NCBI RefSeq assembly: GCF_000513935.1
Contig: NZ_AZUY01000011.1
Coordinates: forward strand, 42,251 to 106,250
Source: Mesorhizobium sp. WSM3626
GTDB taxonomy: Bacteria; Pseudomonadota; Alphaproteobacteria; Rhizobiales; Rhizobiaceae
Direction: 5' to 3'
Length of the DNA stretch: 64,000 bases
Shown: positions 25,559 through 36,155 of the stretch, in pieces
Layout: each line of letters opens with the position of its first letter
How positions within the stretch are numbered: the first letter of the stretch is position 1
The notes under the pieces: generated by a model
Database searches by the model: none
What the model was told of the DNA's origin: nothing
What the model saw: the letters and a program-made list of their open reading frames with translations, nothing else
Position numbers and translations under genes: made by a program

Positions 25559-25642
25559 CCGAGATGCATTCGTCCATGACGACACGCTTCGTTCCTGACC
25601 GCGACCGTGGTCCCCTGATTGCCGCCGCCGCGCCGCGATGGC

Positions 25643-27238
25643 ATGGCGCCTGAGCTGATGCAGCCCGCAGTCGATCTCGCGCGCCCTGGCCTGCCGCCGA
25701 AGATGCGCCGAAGAACGCAGCGGCGTGTGGCGCCCTGGCTTGTCATCGCCGCCATATCAGTCTCCCTGCTGGCATTGGTGCCGCTTGCCTTCATCATATG
25801 GATCGCGGTGCAGACCGGTTGGGACACTGTCGCGGCATTGGTCTTCCGGCCACGTGTCGGCGAACTGCTGGTCAACACCGGCCTGCTGGTGCTGCTGGCC
25901 GTACCGATCGCCATCGCCTTGTCGGTGACGCTGGCCTGGCTGACCGAACGCAGCGACCTGCCTGGTGCCCGGCTCTGGTCCTGGCTCTGCGTGGCGCCGC
26001 TCGCCATCCCCGCTTTCGTACACTCCTATGCCTGGATCACCATGGTGCCGGGGCTGCACGGCCTCTGGGCTGGCGTGCTGGTATCCGTCATCGCCTATTT
26101 TCCTTTCCTCTATCTGCCGGTGTCGGCGGCGCTGCGCCGCCTCGATCCTGCCCTGGAGGATGCCGCGGCGGCACTTGGTCTCGGACCCTGGCGTGTGTTC
26201 TGGCGTGTCGTGTTGCCGCAGCTCAGGCTCGCCATCTGCGGCGGCTCGCTGCTGGTCGGCCTGCATCTGCTGGCCGAATATGGCCTCTACGTCTTCATCC
26301 GCTTCGACACCTTCACCACCGCGATCGTCGACCAGTTCCAGTCGACCTTCAACGGTCCGGCCGCCAACATGCTGGCCGGCGTGCTGGTGACCTGCTGCTT
26401 CGTGCTGCTCGGCCTCGAGGTGCTGGTGCGCGGCGAGGAGCGTTATGCCCGTGTCGGCTCGGGTGCCGCGCGATATCAGCAGCGGATGAGCCTCGGTCGC
26501 GCCACCCTGCCCAGCTTGCTGCTGCTCGTCGTCACCACCCTGCTGGCGCTTGGCGTGCCGTTCATCACCATCGGCCGCTGGCTCATCGCCGGCGGCGCCG
26601 ATGTCTGGCGTCTCGACGAGATTGGCCTGGCACTCGGTCAGACACTGTTCCTGTCACTCGCCGGCGCGTTGCTTGCCACCGTCGCTGCCATGCCGATGGC
26701 CTGGATCTCGATCCGTGCGCCCGGTCCGTTGCAGCGCCTGCTGGAGGGATGCAATTACATTGTCGGCTCGCTGCCGGGTGTCGTCATTGCGCTGGCGCTG
26801 GTCACCATCACTGTGCGCATCGCCCTGCCGCTCTACCAGACCCTGTTCACCATCCTGGTCGCATATGCCCTGATGTTCCTGCCGCGTGCCCTGGTCAGCC
26901 TGCGCGCGTCGATCGCCCAGGCCCCGGTCGAACTCGAGCGCGCCGCCTCCAGCCTCGGCCGGCGGCCGCTCAACGCGCTGTGGTCGACGACAATCCGCCT
27001 GTCGGCGCCGGGTGCCGCGGCCGGCATGGCGCTGGTGGCGCTCGGCATCATGAACGAATTGACCGCGACGCAGATGCTGGCGCCCAACGGCACCCGCACG
27101 CTGGCCATGGCGTTCTGGTCCTATAGCGGCGAGATCGACTACGCCTCGGCGGCCCCTTACGCCTTCATCATGGTGGCGATGTCGCTGCCCCTGACCTGGC
27201 TGCTCTATGTCCAGTCGAAGCGGATGGCCGGACGATGA
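25643..27238 (+). CDS. fbpB: Fe(III) ABC transporter permease
   Basis: 531 residues, the fused double permease usual for FbpB, with about twelve helices. Each half carries an EAA-type coupling loop: [20 protein letters not shown] in the first and [20 protein letters not shown] in the second. It forms the inner-membrane channel for Fe(III) delivered by FbpA. The frame is open to 25619 from a TTG; ATGs at 25643 and 25658 are likelier starts, though no ribosome-binding site decides. Its stop overlaps the ATPase start (ATGA, 27235). Confidence 0.9.
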   Translation: MAPELMQPAVDLARPGLPPKMRRRTQRRVAPWLVIAAISVSLLALVPLAFIIWIAVQTGWDTVAALVFRPRVGELLVNTGLLVLLAVPIAIALSVTLAWLTERSDLPGARLWSWLCVAPLAIPAFVHSYAWITMVPGLHGLWAGVLVSVIAYFPFLYLPVSAALRRLDPALEDAAAALGLGPWRVFWRVVLPQLRLAICGGSLLVGLHLLAEYGLYVFIRFDTFTTAIVDQFQSTFNGPAANMLAGVLVTCCFVLLGLEVLVRGEERYARVGSGAARYQQRMSLGRATLPSLLLLVVTTLLALGVPFITIGRWLIAGGADVWRLDEIGLALGQTLFLSLAGALLATVAAMPMAWISIRAPGPLQRLLEGCNYIVGSLPGVVIALALVTITVRIALPLYQTLFTILVAYALMFLPRALVSLRASIAQAPVELERAASSLGRRPLNALWSTTIRLSAPGAAAGMALVALGIMNELTATQMLAPNGTRTLAMAFWSYSGEIDYASAAPYAFIMVAMSLPLTWLLYVQSKRMAGR

Positions 27239-28317
27239 GCTTTCTTGAACTCGGCAATCTGCACAAGCGTTACGGCGCGGTCGCCGCACTTGCCGGCGTC
27301 GACCTGAACGTCGCCAGCGGCAGTCGCACCGCGATCGTGGGACCTTCCGGCTGCGGCAAGACAACCTTGCTGCGGCTGATCGCCGGTTTCGAGGCGCCCG
27401 ATCAGGGCCGCATCGTGCTCGACGGGCAGGTGCTGGCCAATGGCGGCGCCGCTGTGCCGGCGCATCGCCGCGGCATTGGCCTGGTGGCGCAGGACGGCGC
27501 TCTGTTCCCGCATCTGACCATCTCGGACAATATCGGCTTCGGCATGGCACGGGACGACGACAAGCGCGCCGAGCGCATCATCGAACTTGCCTATATCGTT
27601 GGACTGGACAAGGCGATCCTCAAACGCCGTCCGCACGAGCTCTCCGGCGGCCAGCAGCAACGCGTGGCGCTGGCCCGCGCCATGGCGATGAAGCCGCGGC
27701 TGATGCTGCTCGACGAGCCGTTCTCGGCTCTCGACACCGGCCTGCGCGCCTCGATGCGCAAGGCGGTGGCCGAGCTTCTGGAGGGGGCCGGCATCACCAC
27801 CATATTGGTGACGCACGACCAAGCCGAGGCGCTGTCCTTCGCCAGCCAGGTGGCGGTCATGCGCGACGGGAAATTTTCCCAGGTCGGCACGCCGCGCGAG
27901 CTTTATCTCAAGCCGAAGGACAGGATGATCGCCGAGTTCCTCGGCGATGCCATCATCCTGCCCGCGAGCATTTCGGGCGGCTTCGCCAGTTCGCCGCTGG
28001 GCCGCATCGCGGTCGACACGCCGGACAGCCGCGATGTCGCCCGCATCATGTTGCGGCCGGAGCAGATTGGGCTAAAACGCACCTCGCGCGAGGGCATGTC
28101 GGGCACACCAGACATGCCCTTCGGCGAGGTGACGGAATCGGAATTCGCCGGCTCGACATGCACGATCGCGGTGCGGCTCTTGAACAATTCCGATCCGCCG
28201 GACGCCGCCGCGATCGGCGGCACGCCGCTGATCCTGCGCAAATCCGGCATGGACGCGCCGGCGGTCGGCGAGATCGTGCGGCTGACCGTATCGGGCAAGG
28301 CGCACGTCTTCGCTTGA
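27235..28317 (+). CDS. fbpC: Fe(III) ABC transporter ATP-binding protein
   Basis: 360 residues. The Walker [10 protein letters not shown] is at 36-44, the ABC signature is LSGGQQQR (about 137), Walker B is LMLLDEP, and the switch histidine is in [11 protein letters not shown]-terminal TOBE-like regulatory region (from about 245, with [10 protein letters not shown]) is present. It powers the FbpB permease. The start overlaps the fbpB stop, so the two are translationally coupled. The gene ends 29 bases before the convergent phosphodiesterase gene. Confidence 0.92.
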   Translation: MSFLELGNLHKRYGAVAALAGVDLNVASGSRTAIVGPSGCGKTTLLRLIAGFEAPDQGRIVLDGQVLANGGAAVPAHRRGIGLVAQDGALFPHLTISDNIGFGMARDDDKRAERIIELAYIVGLDKAILKRRPHELSGGQQQRVALARAMAMKPRLMLLDEPFSALDTGLRASMRKAVAELLEGAGITTILVTHDQAEALSFASQVAVMRDGKFSQVGTPRELYLKPKDRMIAEFLGDAIILPASISGGFASSPLGRIAVDTPDSRDVARIMLRPEQIGLKRTSREGMSGTPDMPFGEVTESEFAGSTCTIAVRLLNNSDPPDAAAIGGTPLILRKSGMDAPAVGEIVRLTVSGKAHVFA

Positions 28318-28345
28318 GGCGCTGAACCCACGCGAAGTGGCCGGT

Positions 28346-29155
28346 TCACGCCGTGACGCGTTCGCCGGTTTCCGCTGAATAGATCGGCCATTGCTCGAGA
28401 AAATCGCAACCGTGCACCACCACGCACTCGTTGGCGCTGTCGATGAGGATGACGGCGTAGGACGGCGGCGCCTGTTCGACGATCTCGCTCGATCGGTCGA
28501 GGGCAAGCTCGAACCGGGCATGCAGGCCCCGCTGCGCCGAGAACGGAATGCCGGCGACGGTTCCCGCGATATCGCGGTGAACGTGGCCGAAGAAAATATG
28601 GCGAACGTTGCCATGATCCCGCAGCAGGCCGAGCAACCGCTGGGGCCGTTCGAGCGCCAGCGGATCGAGCTGCGGCAGGCCGAGCGCGACCGGCGGATGA
28701 TGCAGGAAAACGTAGGCGGGCCTGCCGCCTGATTGTTCGAGCCGGGCTTCGAGCCAGGCAAGCCGGCTGTCGCACAGTTCGCCCTCGATGCGTCCTTCCG
28801 CCAGGCAGTCGAGAAACAACAGCACGTCGTCGCCGGTATCATGGACCGACTGCACGAAGCCGTTTTTGTCGACCGCAACTTCGGGAAACGCAGCGATGAG
28901 ATTGGCCCGCCGGTCATGGTTGCCCGGGAGCAGCCTGTACGGCATCGATAGCGCGCTTAGGGCAACGCGCAGATCGGCATAGCTCTGCGGCGCGCCGGTC
29001 TCCGTCAGGTCGCCGGTGAAGACGCAAAGTGCTGCGTCGGCGTGGTGCGCATTGATGTGCGCAATGCACTGATCGAGCCGCTCATGCAGGTCCGCCCCAT
29101 AGCGGCGCTCACCTTGCCGGCCAAGATGTACATCGGTGACCTGGATGATTTTCAT
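28346..29155 (-). CDS. GpdQ-like metallophosphoesterase (glycerophosphodiesterase)
   Basis: 269 residues with the full binuclear metallophosphoesterase ligand set: Asp8-x-His10, Asp49 (FTGDL), Asn79-His80-Asp81 (PGNHD), His152/153 (FLHHPP) and His191-x-His193 (FGHVH). The stretch from FLHHPPVALG to LDPLALERPQRLL closely follows Enterobacter GpdQ, which hydrolyses glycerophosphodiesters, rather than cAMP phosphodiesterase CpdA. It is the last gene of the ugp-like operon and takes the place of the usual ugpQ. It probably cleaves imported glycerophosphodiesters to glycerol-3-phosphate and an alcohol in the cytoplasm; no signal peptide is present. Confidence 0.82.
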   Translation of the reverse strand: MKIIQVTDVHLGRQGERRYGADLHERLDQCIAHINAHHADAALCVFTGDLTETGAPQSYADLRVALSALSMPYRLLPGNHDRRANLIAAFPEVAVDKNGFVQSVHDTGDDVLLFLDCLAEGRIEGELCDSRLAWLEARLEQSGGRPAYVFLHHPPVALGLPQLDPLALERPQRLLGLLRDHGNVRHIFFGHVHRDIAGTVAGIPFSAQRGLHARFELALDRSSEIVEQAPPSYAVILIDSANECVVVHGCDFLEQWPIYSAETGERVTA

Positions 29156-29188
29156 GTGCGTCTCTTTGGCTGCGCGTGTTTTCGGAAA

Positions 29189-30289
29189 TCAAAGCGCCGG
29201 TTCGGGCACGGAAGCCTTGAAGACATCGAGACGGGTGCCTGTCTCCGACGAGAAGAAGTGCATGTCGTCCGGGAAGATCTTCAAGCCGACGGTGCTGCCG
29301 GGCTCGGGGTGAACGGCCTCCGAGGTCATCACCGAGAACGGCGCGCCGTCGAGGTCGACATAGATGACCCGCCCCGCGCCCAGTTCCTCGACCAGGTCCA
29401 CAGTGGCATCGAGCGCGCCGGCCGTTCCCGGTGCGACCAGCCGGACCGCTTCCGGGCGGATGCCCATCGCCACTTTCGTGCCGACCGGCAGGCCGGCGCG
29501 CGCCATGGCCAGGCGGCGGCTGCCGCCGAGCAGCGACAGCCCGTCGAGTTCGACCGTGCCTTCAAGGATGTTCATGGCCGGCGCGCCGACGAAGGTGGCG
29601 ACGAAGCGGCTGGCCGGGCGGGTGTAGATTTCACCTGGCGTGCCGACCTGTTCGACCCGTCCGCCATTCATCACCACCAGCCGGTCGGCCAGCGTCATCG
29701 CCTCGACCTGATCGTGGGTGACGAAGACGGAGGTGGCATTCAGCCGGCGATGCAGCTTGCGGATCTCCGAGCGCATCTGGACGCGCAGCTTGGCGTCGAG
29801 ATTGGACAGCGGCTCGTCGAACAGGAAGACTTTCGGCTCGCGGATCATCGCACGGCCCATCGCGACGCGCTGCCTCTGGCCACCCGAAAGCGCCATCGGC
29901 TTGCGATCGAGCAACTGCTCGAGCCCCAGCGTGCGCGCAACCGCCTGGATGCGCTGGTTGCGCTCGGCCGTGGGAACACCGGAGACCTTGAGCGAATAGC
30001 CGATGTTCTGGGCCACGCTCATATGCGGATAGAGCGCGTAGTTCTGGAACACCATGGCGCAGCCGCGTTCGCGCGGCTCGAGCTTGTTGACCACCATGCC
30101 GTCGATGGCGATCGTGCCGTCGGAAATCTCTTCCAGCCCGGCGATCATCCTGAGCAGCGTGGACTTGCCGCAGCCGGACGGCCCGAGAATGACGACGAAT
30201 TCGCCAGAGGCGAAGTCGAGATCGACGCCATGCACGACCTGCGTCTTGGCATAGTTCTTCTTGACGCCGCGTATTGCGATGGAGGCCAT
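29189..30289 (-). CDS. ugpC: sn-glycerol-3-phosphate-type ABC transporter ATPase
   Basis: 366 residues. Walker [10 protein letters not shown] (36-44), signature [16 protein letters not shown], Walker [13 protein letters not shown] and the switch histidine in [10 protein letters not shown] are all present, followed by the MalK-type C-terminal regulatory domain. It belongs to the UgpC/MalK group that serves CUT1 importers. The ATG at 30289 has AAGGAGA upstream; the longer frame continues antisense through the permease. It lies 14 bases after the ugpE-like gene. Confidence 0.9.
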   Translation of the reverse strand: MASIAIRGVKKNYAKTQVVHGVDLDFASGEFVVILGPSGCGKSTLLRMIAGLEEISDGTIAIDGMVVNKLEPRERGCAMVFQNYALYPHMSVAQNIGYSLKVSGVPTAERNQRIQAVARTLGLEQLLDRKPMALSGGQRQRVAMGRAMIREPKVFLFDEPLSNLDAKLRVQMRSEIRKLHRRLNATSVFVTHDQVEAMTLADRLVVMNGGRVEQVGTPGEIYTRPASRFVATFVGAPAMNILEGTVELDGLSLLGGSRRLAMARAGLPVGTKVAMGIRPEAVRLVAPGTAGALDATVDLVEELGAGRVIYVDLDGAPFSVMTSEAVHPEPGSTVGLKIFPDDMHFFSSETGTRLDVFKASVPEPAL

Positions 30290-30303
30290 CTTTTGTCTCC
30301 TTG

Positions 30304-31218
30304 TTACTTCTCGGTGGCGATCAGGCCGCGCACGAACCAGCGTTGCATGAGCACCACGACGATCAGCGGCGGCAGCATGACGATAAGCGTTCCGGCCATG
30401 GCGATGTTCCATTCCGGAATGCCGCCGACATTGGGGATGAGCTGCTTGAGCTCGGTAACCGCCGTCGCGTGCGACTGGTCGGTGGTGATGAGCAGCGGCC
30501 ACAGATACTGGTTCCAGGCCCACAGGAACATGATGGTGCCGAGTGCCGCCATGTTGTTGCGCGACAATGGCAGCAGGATATCGATGAAGAAACGCAGCGC
30601 GCCGGCGCCGTCCATACGCGCCGCCTCGGTCAGCTCATCCGGCACGGTCAGGAAGAACTGCCGGTAGAGGAAGGTGCCGGTGGCGGTGGCGATCAACGGC
30701 AGGATCAGTCCGGTATAGGAATTGAGCAGCCCTAGGCTGAGCGAAACCTGCACGCCCGAGACCTTCTCGATCAGCCAGCTCAGCCCGGTGATGTCGAGGA
30801 TGGTCTGGTAGGGCGACAGCACATTGGCGACGACCGCGTAGGTCGGCACGATGCGCACTTCCAGCGGCAGCATCAGCGTGACGAAGATCAGCCAGAAGAT
30901 GAAGGTGCGGCCGGGATAGCGAAAATAGACGATCGAGAAGGCGGTCAGCGCCGAGATGATCACTTTGCCGGCCGCGACGCCGGCAGCCATGATGAAACTG
31001 TTGAGCAGCTTGGGGCCAAGGTCGGCCGTCGTCCAGGCCGTCTTGATGTTTGTCCAAAAGTCGCTTCCCGGCAGCAGCGACATCGGCACGTCGTTGACAT
31101 CCCTAAGATTGTGCGACGCGGCCACGGCCACAACCACGAACGGCGCGATGCAAAGTACAAAGCCGACAAACAGGATCAGATGCGTGAAGAAGTTGAGGAA
31201 CGGGGTGCGCTCGACCAT
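30304..31218 (-). CDS. ugpE: Ugp-type ABC transporter permease (UgpE)
   Basis: 304 residues with six helices. The EAA loop [20 protein letters not shown] is typical of CUT1 permeases. The N-terminal [22 protein letters not shown] and the periplasmic [10 protein letters not shown] region match UgpE. It forms a heterodimeric channel with the UgpA-like permease encoded seven bases upstream. The ribosome-binding site overlaps the end of that gene. Confidence 0.88.
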   Translation of the reverse strand: MVERTPFLNFFTHLILFVGFVLCIAPFVVVAVAASHNLRDVNDVPMSLLPGSDFWTNIKTAWTTADLGPKLLNSFIMAAGVAAGKVIISALTAFSIVYFRYPGRTFIFWLIFVTLMLPLEVRIVPTYAVVANVLSPYQTILDITGLSWLIEKVSGVQVSLSLGLLNSYTGLILPLIATATGTFLYRQFFLTVPDELTEAARMDGAGALRFFIDILLPLSRNNMAALGTIMFLWAWNQYLWPLLITTDQSHATAVTELKQLIPNVGGIPEWNIAMAGTLIVMLPPLIVVVLMQRWFVRGLIATEK

Positions 31219-31225
31219 TTCAGTC

Positions 31226-32110
31226 TCACCTGTAGTGCACGCGCCGCTCGATGAAGCGGAATTGGAAAATGGTCAGCACCACGATGAGCAGCATCAGAAT
31301 GATGCTCTGCGCAGCGGCGCCCGAATAGTCGAGGCCTTTGAAGCCATCGGAATAGATCTTGTAGACCATCAGATTGGTGGCGTTCGCCGGGCCGCCCGAC
31401 GTCATGATGTCGACGATGCCGAACGAATCCTGGAAGCTCTCCGTGATGTTGATGACCAGCAGGAAGAAGATTGTCGGCGTGATCAGCGGGAACTGTATGT
31501 CCCAGAAACGCCTCATGACGCCCGAGCCGTCCATCGCGGCCGCTTCGATGAGGGAACGCGGGATGGCCTGGAACGCGGCGAGGAAGAAGATGAAATTGTA
31601 GCCGACATATTTCCATGAGAAGGCGATGATGATCGAAGCCATGGCATCAGCGCCGTCGAGGCCGGGATCCCAGAAGCCGGGCCAGACTTGGTTGATCACG
31701 GCCATGAAGCCAGCCTCCGGCGCCAGGACGAAACGGAACGCCATCGCCAGAGCCGGTGCGGCGATACCGTAAGGCCAGATCAGCACCACGCGATAGAGAC
31801 GCGAGCCGGCAAGCTGGCGGTCGGTGAGCGCGGCGAGCACAAGCGCGACGAACATTGCAAGCCCGGTGCTGATGCCGGCAAAGACAAGGCTGGCGGTAAT
31901 CGAGTTCCAGTAATCGGCGTTGGCCAGGATCGAGCGGAAATTGTCGAGCCCGACCCAGATGTTGCCGCCGCCCCAGGGCTGTTGCAGCGTCAGCGACCAG
32001 TATACGGCCTGGCCGGCAGGCCAGTAGAAGAACGTGAAGATCAGGAGGAGCTGCGGCACCGCGAAAAGGATGCCGATTGTCCAACTGCTGAAGGTAACGC
32101 GTTTTTCCAT
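31226..32110 (-). CDS. ugpA: Ugp-type ABC transporter permease (UgpA)
   Basis: 294 residues with six helices, starting MEKRVTFSSWTIGILFAVPQ. The EAA loop reads SLIEAAAMDGSGVMRRFWDI and the following SESFGIVDIMTSGG-type segment (here QDSFGIVDIMTSGGPANATN) is the UgpA signature. I choose the ATG at 32110 because the extra eleven residues of the longer frame are not conserved in the family. It pairs with the UgpE-like permease. Confidence 0.88.
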   Translation of the reverse strand: MEKRVTFSSWTIGILFAVPQLLLIFTFFYWPAGQAVYWSLTLQQPWGGGNIWVGLDNFRSILANADYWNSITASLVFAGISTGLAMFVALVLAALTDRQLAGSRLYRVVLIWPYGIAAPALAMAFRFVLAPEAGFMAVINQVWPGFWDPGLDGADAMASIIIAFSWKYVGYNFIFFLAAFQAIPRSLIEAAAMDGSGVMRRFWDIQFPLITPTIFFLLVINITESFQDSFGIVDIMTSGGPANATNLMVYKIYSDGFKGLDYSGAAAQSIILMLLIVVLTIFQFRFIERRVHYR

Positions 32111-32213
32111 CGGTCCGCCGTGGCCGCGGAACGGCCAGCCCAAAGCAAGATAAGATTATATACGAAACGGCCGCCCGTCGAATCTCGGCGGGCGGCCTCG
32201 GCAATCTTCGAAA

Positions 32214-33566
32214 TCAGGGCAGGGTCTTGCCCGGATAGGTCTGCTGGAAGCGGTCGAGGATGGCGTCGCCATTCTTGACCAGCGTGTCGAGGCCCTGCTG
32301 CACGCTGACCTTGTTGGCGAAGATCGCCTGCATCTGCGTGCCGAACTCGGCGCGGATCTGGGTGAAGTTGCCCAGGCGTATACCACGGGTGATTTCGGTC
32401 GGCTCCGACGCGGTCAGGCTGGCGATGGCGACTTCACGGCCCTTGTAGGGCGCCTTGTCGTAGAAGCCGGTGGACTTCATGTAGTCGAAGCCCGACTTGG
32501 TCACTGGGATGTAGCCGGTGTTGGTCGACCAGAACAAAGCGGTCTTGGGGTCGTGGATGAAGTTAAGGAACGCGGCCACGCCCTTGTACTCAGCGTCCGA
32601 CTTGCCGGAGAGCACCCACAGCGAAGCGCCGCCGACCAGCGAATTCTTGCGCTCGGTACCGGCATAGGCCGGCAGTTCGGCGACATCCCACTTCATGCCT
32701 TCCTTCTGTGTCTTGCCGACCGTGCCGTGATCGCCGACCGAGGTCATGATCACCTGGCAGGTGCCCGAGGCGAAGGCCTGGACCATATCCTGGCCGAGAT
32801 CCTTGGACTTGATCTTGATCAGGCCGGCGTCATACCACTTCTTGAGATCGGTGACGTACTGGACGAACTTGGTCTTGTTGACTTCCAGACGCGCGTCGAG
32901 ACCGTCATAGCCGTTGTTCTTGGTGGCGATCGGCTGATTGTGGATGGCCGAGAACTGCTCCATCAGCTGCCAGCTTTCATTGGCCGAGATGTTGATCGCC
33001 ATCGGGCATTCATAGCCGGCGTCCTTCATCGCCTGCAGGTCGGCGCCGACGTCTTCCCAGGTCTTGGGCGCCTCGGTCTTGCCGATCTTGGCGAAGGCGT
33101 CCTTGTTCCAGTACATCAGCGCGGTCGAGGAATTGAACGGGAAGGACAGCATCTCGCCCTTCGAGGTCGCGTAATAGCGGGCGATGCCTGGGAAATAGTC
33201 GGCGTAGTCGATCTTGTAGCCGTTTTCTTCCATCAGCTTGTCGGCGGGCTTGTAGGCGCCCGACAGCATCATCGTGGCGGTGCCGACGTCGTAGACCTGC
33301 ACGACGGCGGGCTGTTTGCCGGCGCGGAAGGCGGCGATGGTGTTCTGCAGCGTGGCGTCGTAATTGCCCTGGCTGGTGCAGACGACTTCATAATCCTTCT
33401 GCGAGGCATTGAAGTTCTTGCACAGCGTGTCGACGACGCGGGCGAGGTCGCCCGACAGGCCGAACCAGAAGTCGAATTTTACCGGCTCCGCAAAGGCAGG
33501 AACCGCCAGCGCGGTGCTAAGCGCGCCTGCGGCAAGGGCAGCGAGGCCCCGCTTGATGATCGTCAT
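32214..33566 (-). CDS. ugpB: Ugp-type periplasmic substrate-binding protein (UgpB)
   Basis: 450 residues. A signal peptide (MTIIKRGLAALAAGALSTAL, cleaved near AFAEP) precedes a family-1 solute-binding fold. The region VDTLCKNFNASQKDYEVVCT...FRAGKQPAVVQVYDVGTATM follows UgpB closely, supporting sn-glycerol-3-phosphate and glycerophosphodiesters as ligands. GAGGGAAG precedes the ATG. It is the first gene of a five-gene operon (binding protein, two permeases, ATPase, phosphodiesterase). A palindrome CTTGCGCAAG lies 36 bases upstream of the start. Confidence 0.88.
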   Translation of the reverse strand: MTIIKRGLAALAAGALSTALAVPAFAEPVKFDFWFGLSGDLARVVDTLCKNFNASQKDYEVVCTSQGNYDATLQNTIAAFRAGKQPAVVQVYDVGTATMMLSGAYKPADKLMEENGYKIDYADYFPGIARYYATSKGEMLSFPFNSSTALMYWNKDAFAKIGKTEAPKTWEDVGADLQAMKDAGYECPMAINISANESWQLMEQFSAIHNQPIATKNNGYDGLDARLEVNKTKFVQYVTDLKKWYDAGLIKIKSKDLGQDMVQAFASGTCQVIMTSVGDHGTVGKTQKEGMKWDVAELPAYAGTERKNSLVGGASLWVLSGKSDAEYKGVAAFLNFIHDPKTALFWSTNTGYIPVTKSGFDYMKSTGFYDKAPYKGREVAIASLTASEPTEITRGIRLGNFTQIRAEFGTQMQAIFANKVSVQQGLDTLVKNGDAILDRFQQTYPGKTLP

Positions 33567-33922
33567 GGTTTCTTCCCTCTTGAATGACTGTTGACAAGGG
33601 TCTTGCGCAAGTCCTTGCCCGCTCTCTTAGAGAAGGTATGTGACAGTTCTGTTGTGGCCTCCCGGGCCTGTGGGCAGCTGGTCTTTCCTTCCCCTCGGCG
33701 GTGGCGCCGACATGAAAACGTCATACCGGCGCCTTAGGTAGCTAGGGCGGCTCTCGAGGACGTAAAGGTCGTCATGGTTATCCGGCTAAAGGGATGATGA
33801 AATGCGGGTGGAGCAGCTGACGAGACCTGACCGTCGGCCACGGCAAGCGTATTGCGATGCGCACCGACCGCCAGGATGTCAGCCTCATATTGCTAAGCCG
33901 AGCGTTCACTCGGCCTGATTGC
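33567..33922. other. Intergenic region upstream of the ugp operon
   Basis: No gene is seen in these 356 bases; the open frame running in from 33857 on the plus strand is only an upstream extension of argH's frame. The region should hold the ugp promoter. A perfect 10-base palindrome CTTGCGCAAG at 33602-33611 has a central CG as in LacI-family operators. A single CTGTCAC on the minus strand (about 33640-33650) resembles half a Pho box, but the second half is poor. Confidence 0.5.
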
Positions 33923-34603
33923 TCACGACCCGAGCGCCGTCTCGACCAACCGCTTGGCGTCAGGCCCCGACCATTCGGCCGGACCGTTCATATGGGCGAT
34001 CAGGCAGCCTTCGCCATCGATCAGCATGGTGACGGGCAAGCCGAACGCCAGACCGCGCGCCTTGAGGTCGTTGAACAGCGTCATCGTCGAATCCCGGTAG
34101 TAGCCGAGCGTGTGCACACCGGTATCGGCGAGAAACTTCTTCGGCTTCACATCGTCGCCGGCATCGACGTTGACGGCGACGACCTGAAAGGCGTCGCTGC
34201 CTTTCTCCTTTTGCAGCGCGTCGAGCGCCGGCATTTCGGCACGGCATGGCGCGCACCATGTGGCCCACAGATTGAGCAGCACCGTCTTGCCGGCATGGTC
34301 GGCGATCGTCATCGGCTTGCCGTCCGGACCGTTGAAGGCGAGGCTCCTCATCGACTGCGGCGGATCGGCCGGCAAAAGTGCCGCGACCTCGCCGGTGGCC
34401 GCGGCCGCGATCTTCTTGGCGCGGTCGCTCTTGGCGGCGCAGGCGACGTCGTCCTTGCTGTCACCCGCCGCCACTTGGGGCGCGGCGTTGTTGCCAGACC
34501 GGCTCTCGCTGACATATACCGCGACCGCGCCGGCCAGCGCTCCCGCCACCAGGGCGGCGAGGATCAGGCGCGGGGCCGGGAAAAATCTGTTTCCGTCTGC
34601 CAT
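33923..34603 (-). CDS. tlpA: TlpA family thiol:disulfide oxidoreductase
   Basis: 226 residues with an N-terminal membrane anchor ([20 protein letters not shown]) and a periplasmic thioredoxin fold. The active site WCAPC is at 116-120 and the cis-proline follows in [10 protein letters not shown]. An extra cysteine at 55 and one in EGCLIAH suggest additional redox pairing. TlpA keeps periplasmic thiols reduced, classically for cytochrome oxidase maturation in Bradyrhizobium. The ATG at 34603 gives the membrane anchor its proper N-terminus. It is divergent from argH with 36 bases between starts, the normal rhizobial order. Confidence 0.9.
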   Translation of the reverse strand: MADGNRFFPAPRLILAALVAGALAGAVAVYVSESRSGNNAAPQVAAGDSKDDVACAAKSDRAKKIAAAATGEVAALLPADPPQSMRSLAFNGPDGKPMTIADHAGKTVLLNLWATWCAPCRAEMPALDALQKEKGSDAFQVVAVNVDAGDDVKPKKFLADTGVHTLGYYRDSTMTLFNDLKARGLAFGLPVTMLIDGEGCLIAHMNGPAEWSGPDAKRLVETALGS

Positions 34604-34639
34604 GTTCTCAAACTGCTCCGAAGCACGGGTTTTATAGCC

Positions 34640-36040
34640 ATGAGCGACAAGAAGACCAGCAACCAGATGTGGGGCGGACGATTTGCCTCGGGTCCGGCCG
34701 CGATCATGGAAGCGATCAACGCGTCGATCTCGTTCGACCGCAAACTCTATGCGCAGGACATAAGAGGCTCGATCGCCCATAGCGAGATGCTGGCGCAAAC
34801 GGGCATTATTTCGGCGGCCGATCAAGAAAAAATCGCTCACGGGCTGAACACGATCCTGAAAGAGATCGAAACCGGCAGCTTTGAGTTTTCAACGCGGCTG
34901 GAAGACATCCACATGAATGTCGAGGCCCGCCTCGCGGACCTTATCGGGTCGGCGGCCGGCCGGCTGCACACTGCCCGCTCGCGCAACGACCAGGTGGCTG
35001 TCGATCTGCGGCTCTGGGTCAAGGACGAATGCTTTCGTGTCGCCGAGGCGTTGAAGGGCCTGATCATGGCGTTGCTGGCGCGGGCCGAGGAACATGCGGC
35101 GACCGTCATGCCGGGCTTCACCCACATGCAGGCGGCGCAGCCGGTAACCTTCGGCCATCACTGCATGGCCTATGTCGAAATGTTCGCGCGCGACCTGTCG
35201 CGCGTGCGCGACGCCATCGAACGCATGGACGAGAGCCCGCTCGGTGCCGCGGCCCTTGCCGGCACCAGCTTCCCGATCGACCGCCATCAGACCGCCACCG
35301 CGCTCGGTTTCCGCGAGCCGATGCGCAATTCGCTGGACAGCGTCTCCGACCGCGATTTCGCGCTGGAATTCCTCGCCATGGCCGCGATCTGCGCCACGCA
35401 CCTGTCGCGGCTCGCGGAGGAAATCATCATCTGGTCGACGCCGCAATTCGGCTTCATCAGGCTGTCGGACAGCTTTTCCACCGGCTCCTCGATCATGCCG
35501 CAGAAAAAGAACCCCGACGCCGCCGAACTCGTGCGCGGCAAGACCGGCCGCGTCAACGGCCATCTGGTCGGCCTGCTGACGGTGATGAAGGGCATGCCTT
35601 TGACCTATGGCAAGGACATGCAGGAAGATAAGGAATCGGTGTTCGATGCCGCCGAGACGCTCGACCTGATGCTTGCCGCGATGACCGGCATGGTCTCGGA
35701 CATGACGGTCAATGCCGCCGCGATGAAGAAGGCTGCCGGCTCCGGTCACGCCACCGCCACCGACCTCGCCGACTGGCTGGTGCGCACTTTGGGCTTGCCG
35801 TTCCGCGAGGCGCATCATGTCACCGGCCGCGCGGTGGCGCTGGCCGAAGACAAGAAGGTTAGCCTGGAGAAGCTTTCGCTGGAGGATCTGCAATCGATCA
35901 ACCCAGGCATCACGGCGGACATATTCTCGGTGCTGGCGGTGCAGAACTCGGTCAAGAGCCGCACCAGCTTCGGCGGCACCGCGCCATCGGAAGTGCGGAA
36001 GCAGATACGCGCCTGGAAAAAGCGCATCGCCAAGGCGTGA
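34640..36040 (+). CDS. argH: Argininosuccinate lyase
   Basis: 466 residues. The fumarase-superfamily signature [12 protein letters not shown] lies at 282-293, with catalytic Ser283. Other conserved blocks are MWGGRF near the start, [19 protein letters not shown] and [11 protein letters not shown]. It cleaves argininosuccinate to arginine and fumarate, the last step of arginine synthesis. The frame is open 780 bases upstream, but the ATG at 34640 gives the family start [15 protein letters not shown]. It is followed by a hairpin cluster, a small lipoprotein gene and lysA. Confidence 0.97.
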   Translation: MSDKKTSNQMWGGRFASGPAAIMEAINASISFDRKLYAQDIRGSIAHSEMLAQTGIISAADQEKIAHGLNTILKEIETGSFEFSTRLEDIHMNVEARLADLIGSAAGRLHTARSRNDQVAVDLRLWVKDECFRVAEALKGLIMALLARAEEHAATVMPGFTHMQAAQPVTFGHHCMAYVEMFARDLSRVRDAIERMDESPLGAAALAGTSFPIDRHQTATALGFREPMRNSLDSVSDRDFALEFLAMAAICATHLSRLAEEIIIWSTPQFGFIRLSDSFSTGSSIMPQKKNPDAAELVRGKTGRVNGHLVGLLTVMKGMPLTYGKDMQEDKESVFDAAETLDLMLAAMTGMVSDMTVNAAAMKKAAGSGHATATDLADWLVRTLGLPFREAHHVTGRAVALAEDKKVSLEKLSLEDLQSINPGITADIFSVLAVQNSVKSRTSFGGTAPSEVRKQIRAWKKRIAKA

Positions 36041-36042
36041 TG

Positions 36043-36092
36043 CCGGATATTGCGACCACAAATATCCCGATATTGCGATCAGCAATATCCGG
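36043..36092 (+). repeat. Overlapping inverted repeats between argH and the lipoprotein gene
   Basis: CCGGATATTGC (36043-36053) and GCAATATCCGG (36082-36092) are exact inverted repeats. A second copy of GATATTGC at 36069-36076 can pair with the same right arm around a GATCA loop. Two alternative hairpins are therefore possible. No T-run follows, so it is either a weak terminator or an mRNA processing or stability element. Confidence 0.6.
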
Positions 36093-36155
36093 GGTGCAAT
36101 GCGCTGAGAACTCGGCTAAAAGCGGCGCTGGCAAACGTTTCGGACGGATGGATCG

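Noticed and set aside
33636-33655. Pho box upstream of ugpB
   Set aside because: Only one CTGTCAC half-site is convincing; the second half at the expected 11-base spacing is poor.
33857-34639. N-terminal extension of argH by 261 codons
   Set aside because: It overlaps tlpA on the other strand and is not part of any argininosuccinate lyase; the family start is at 34640.
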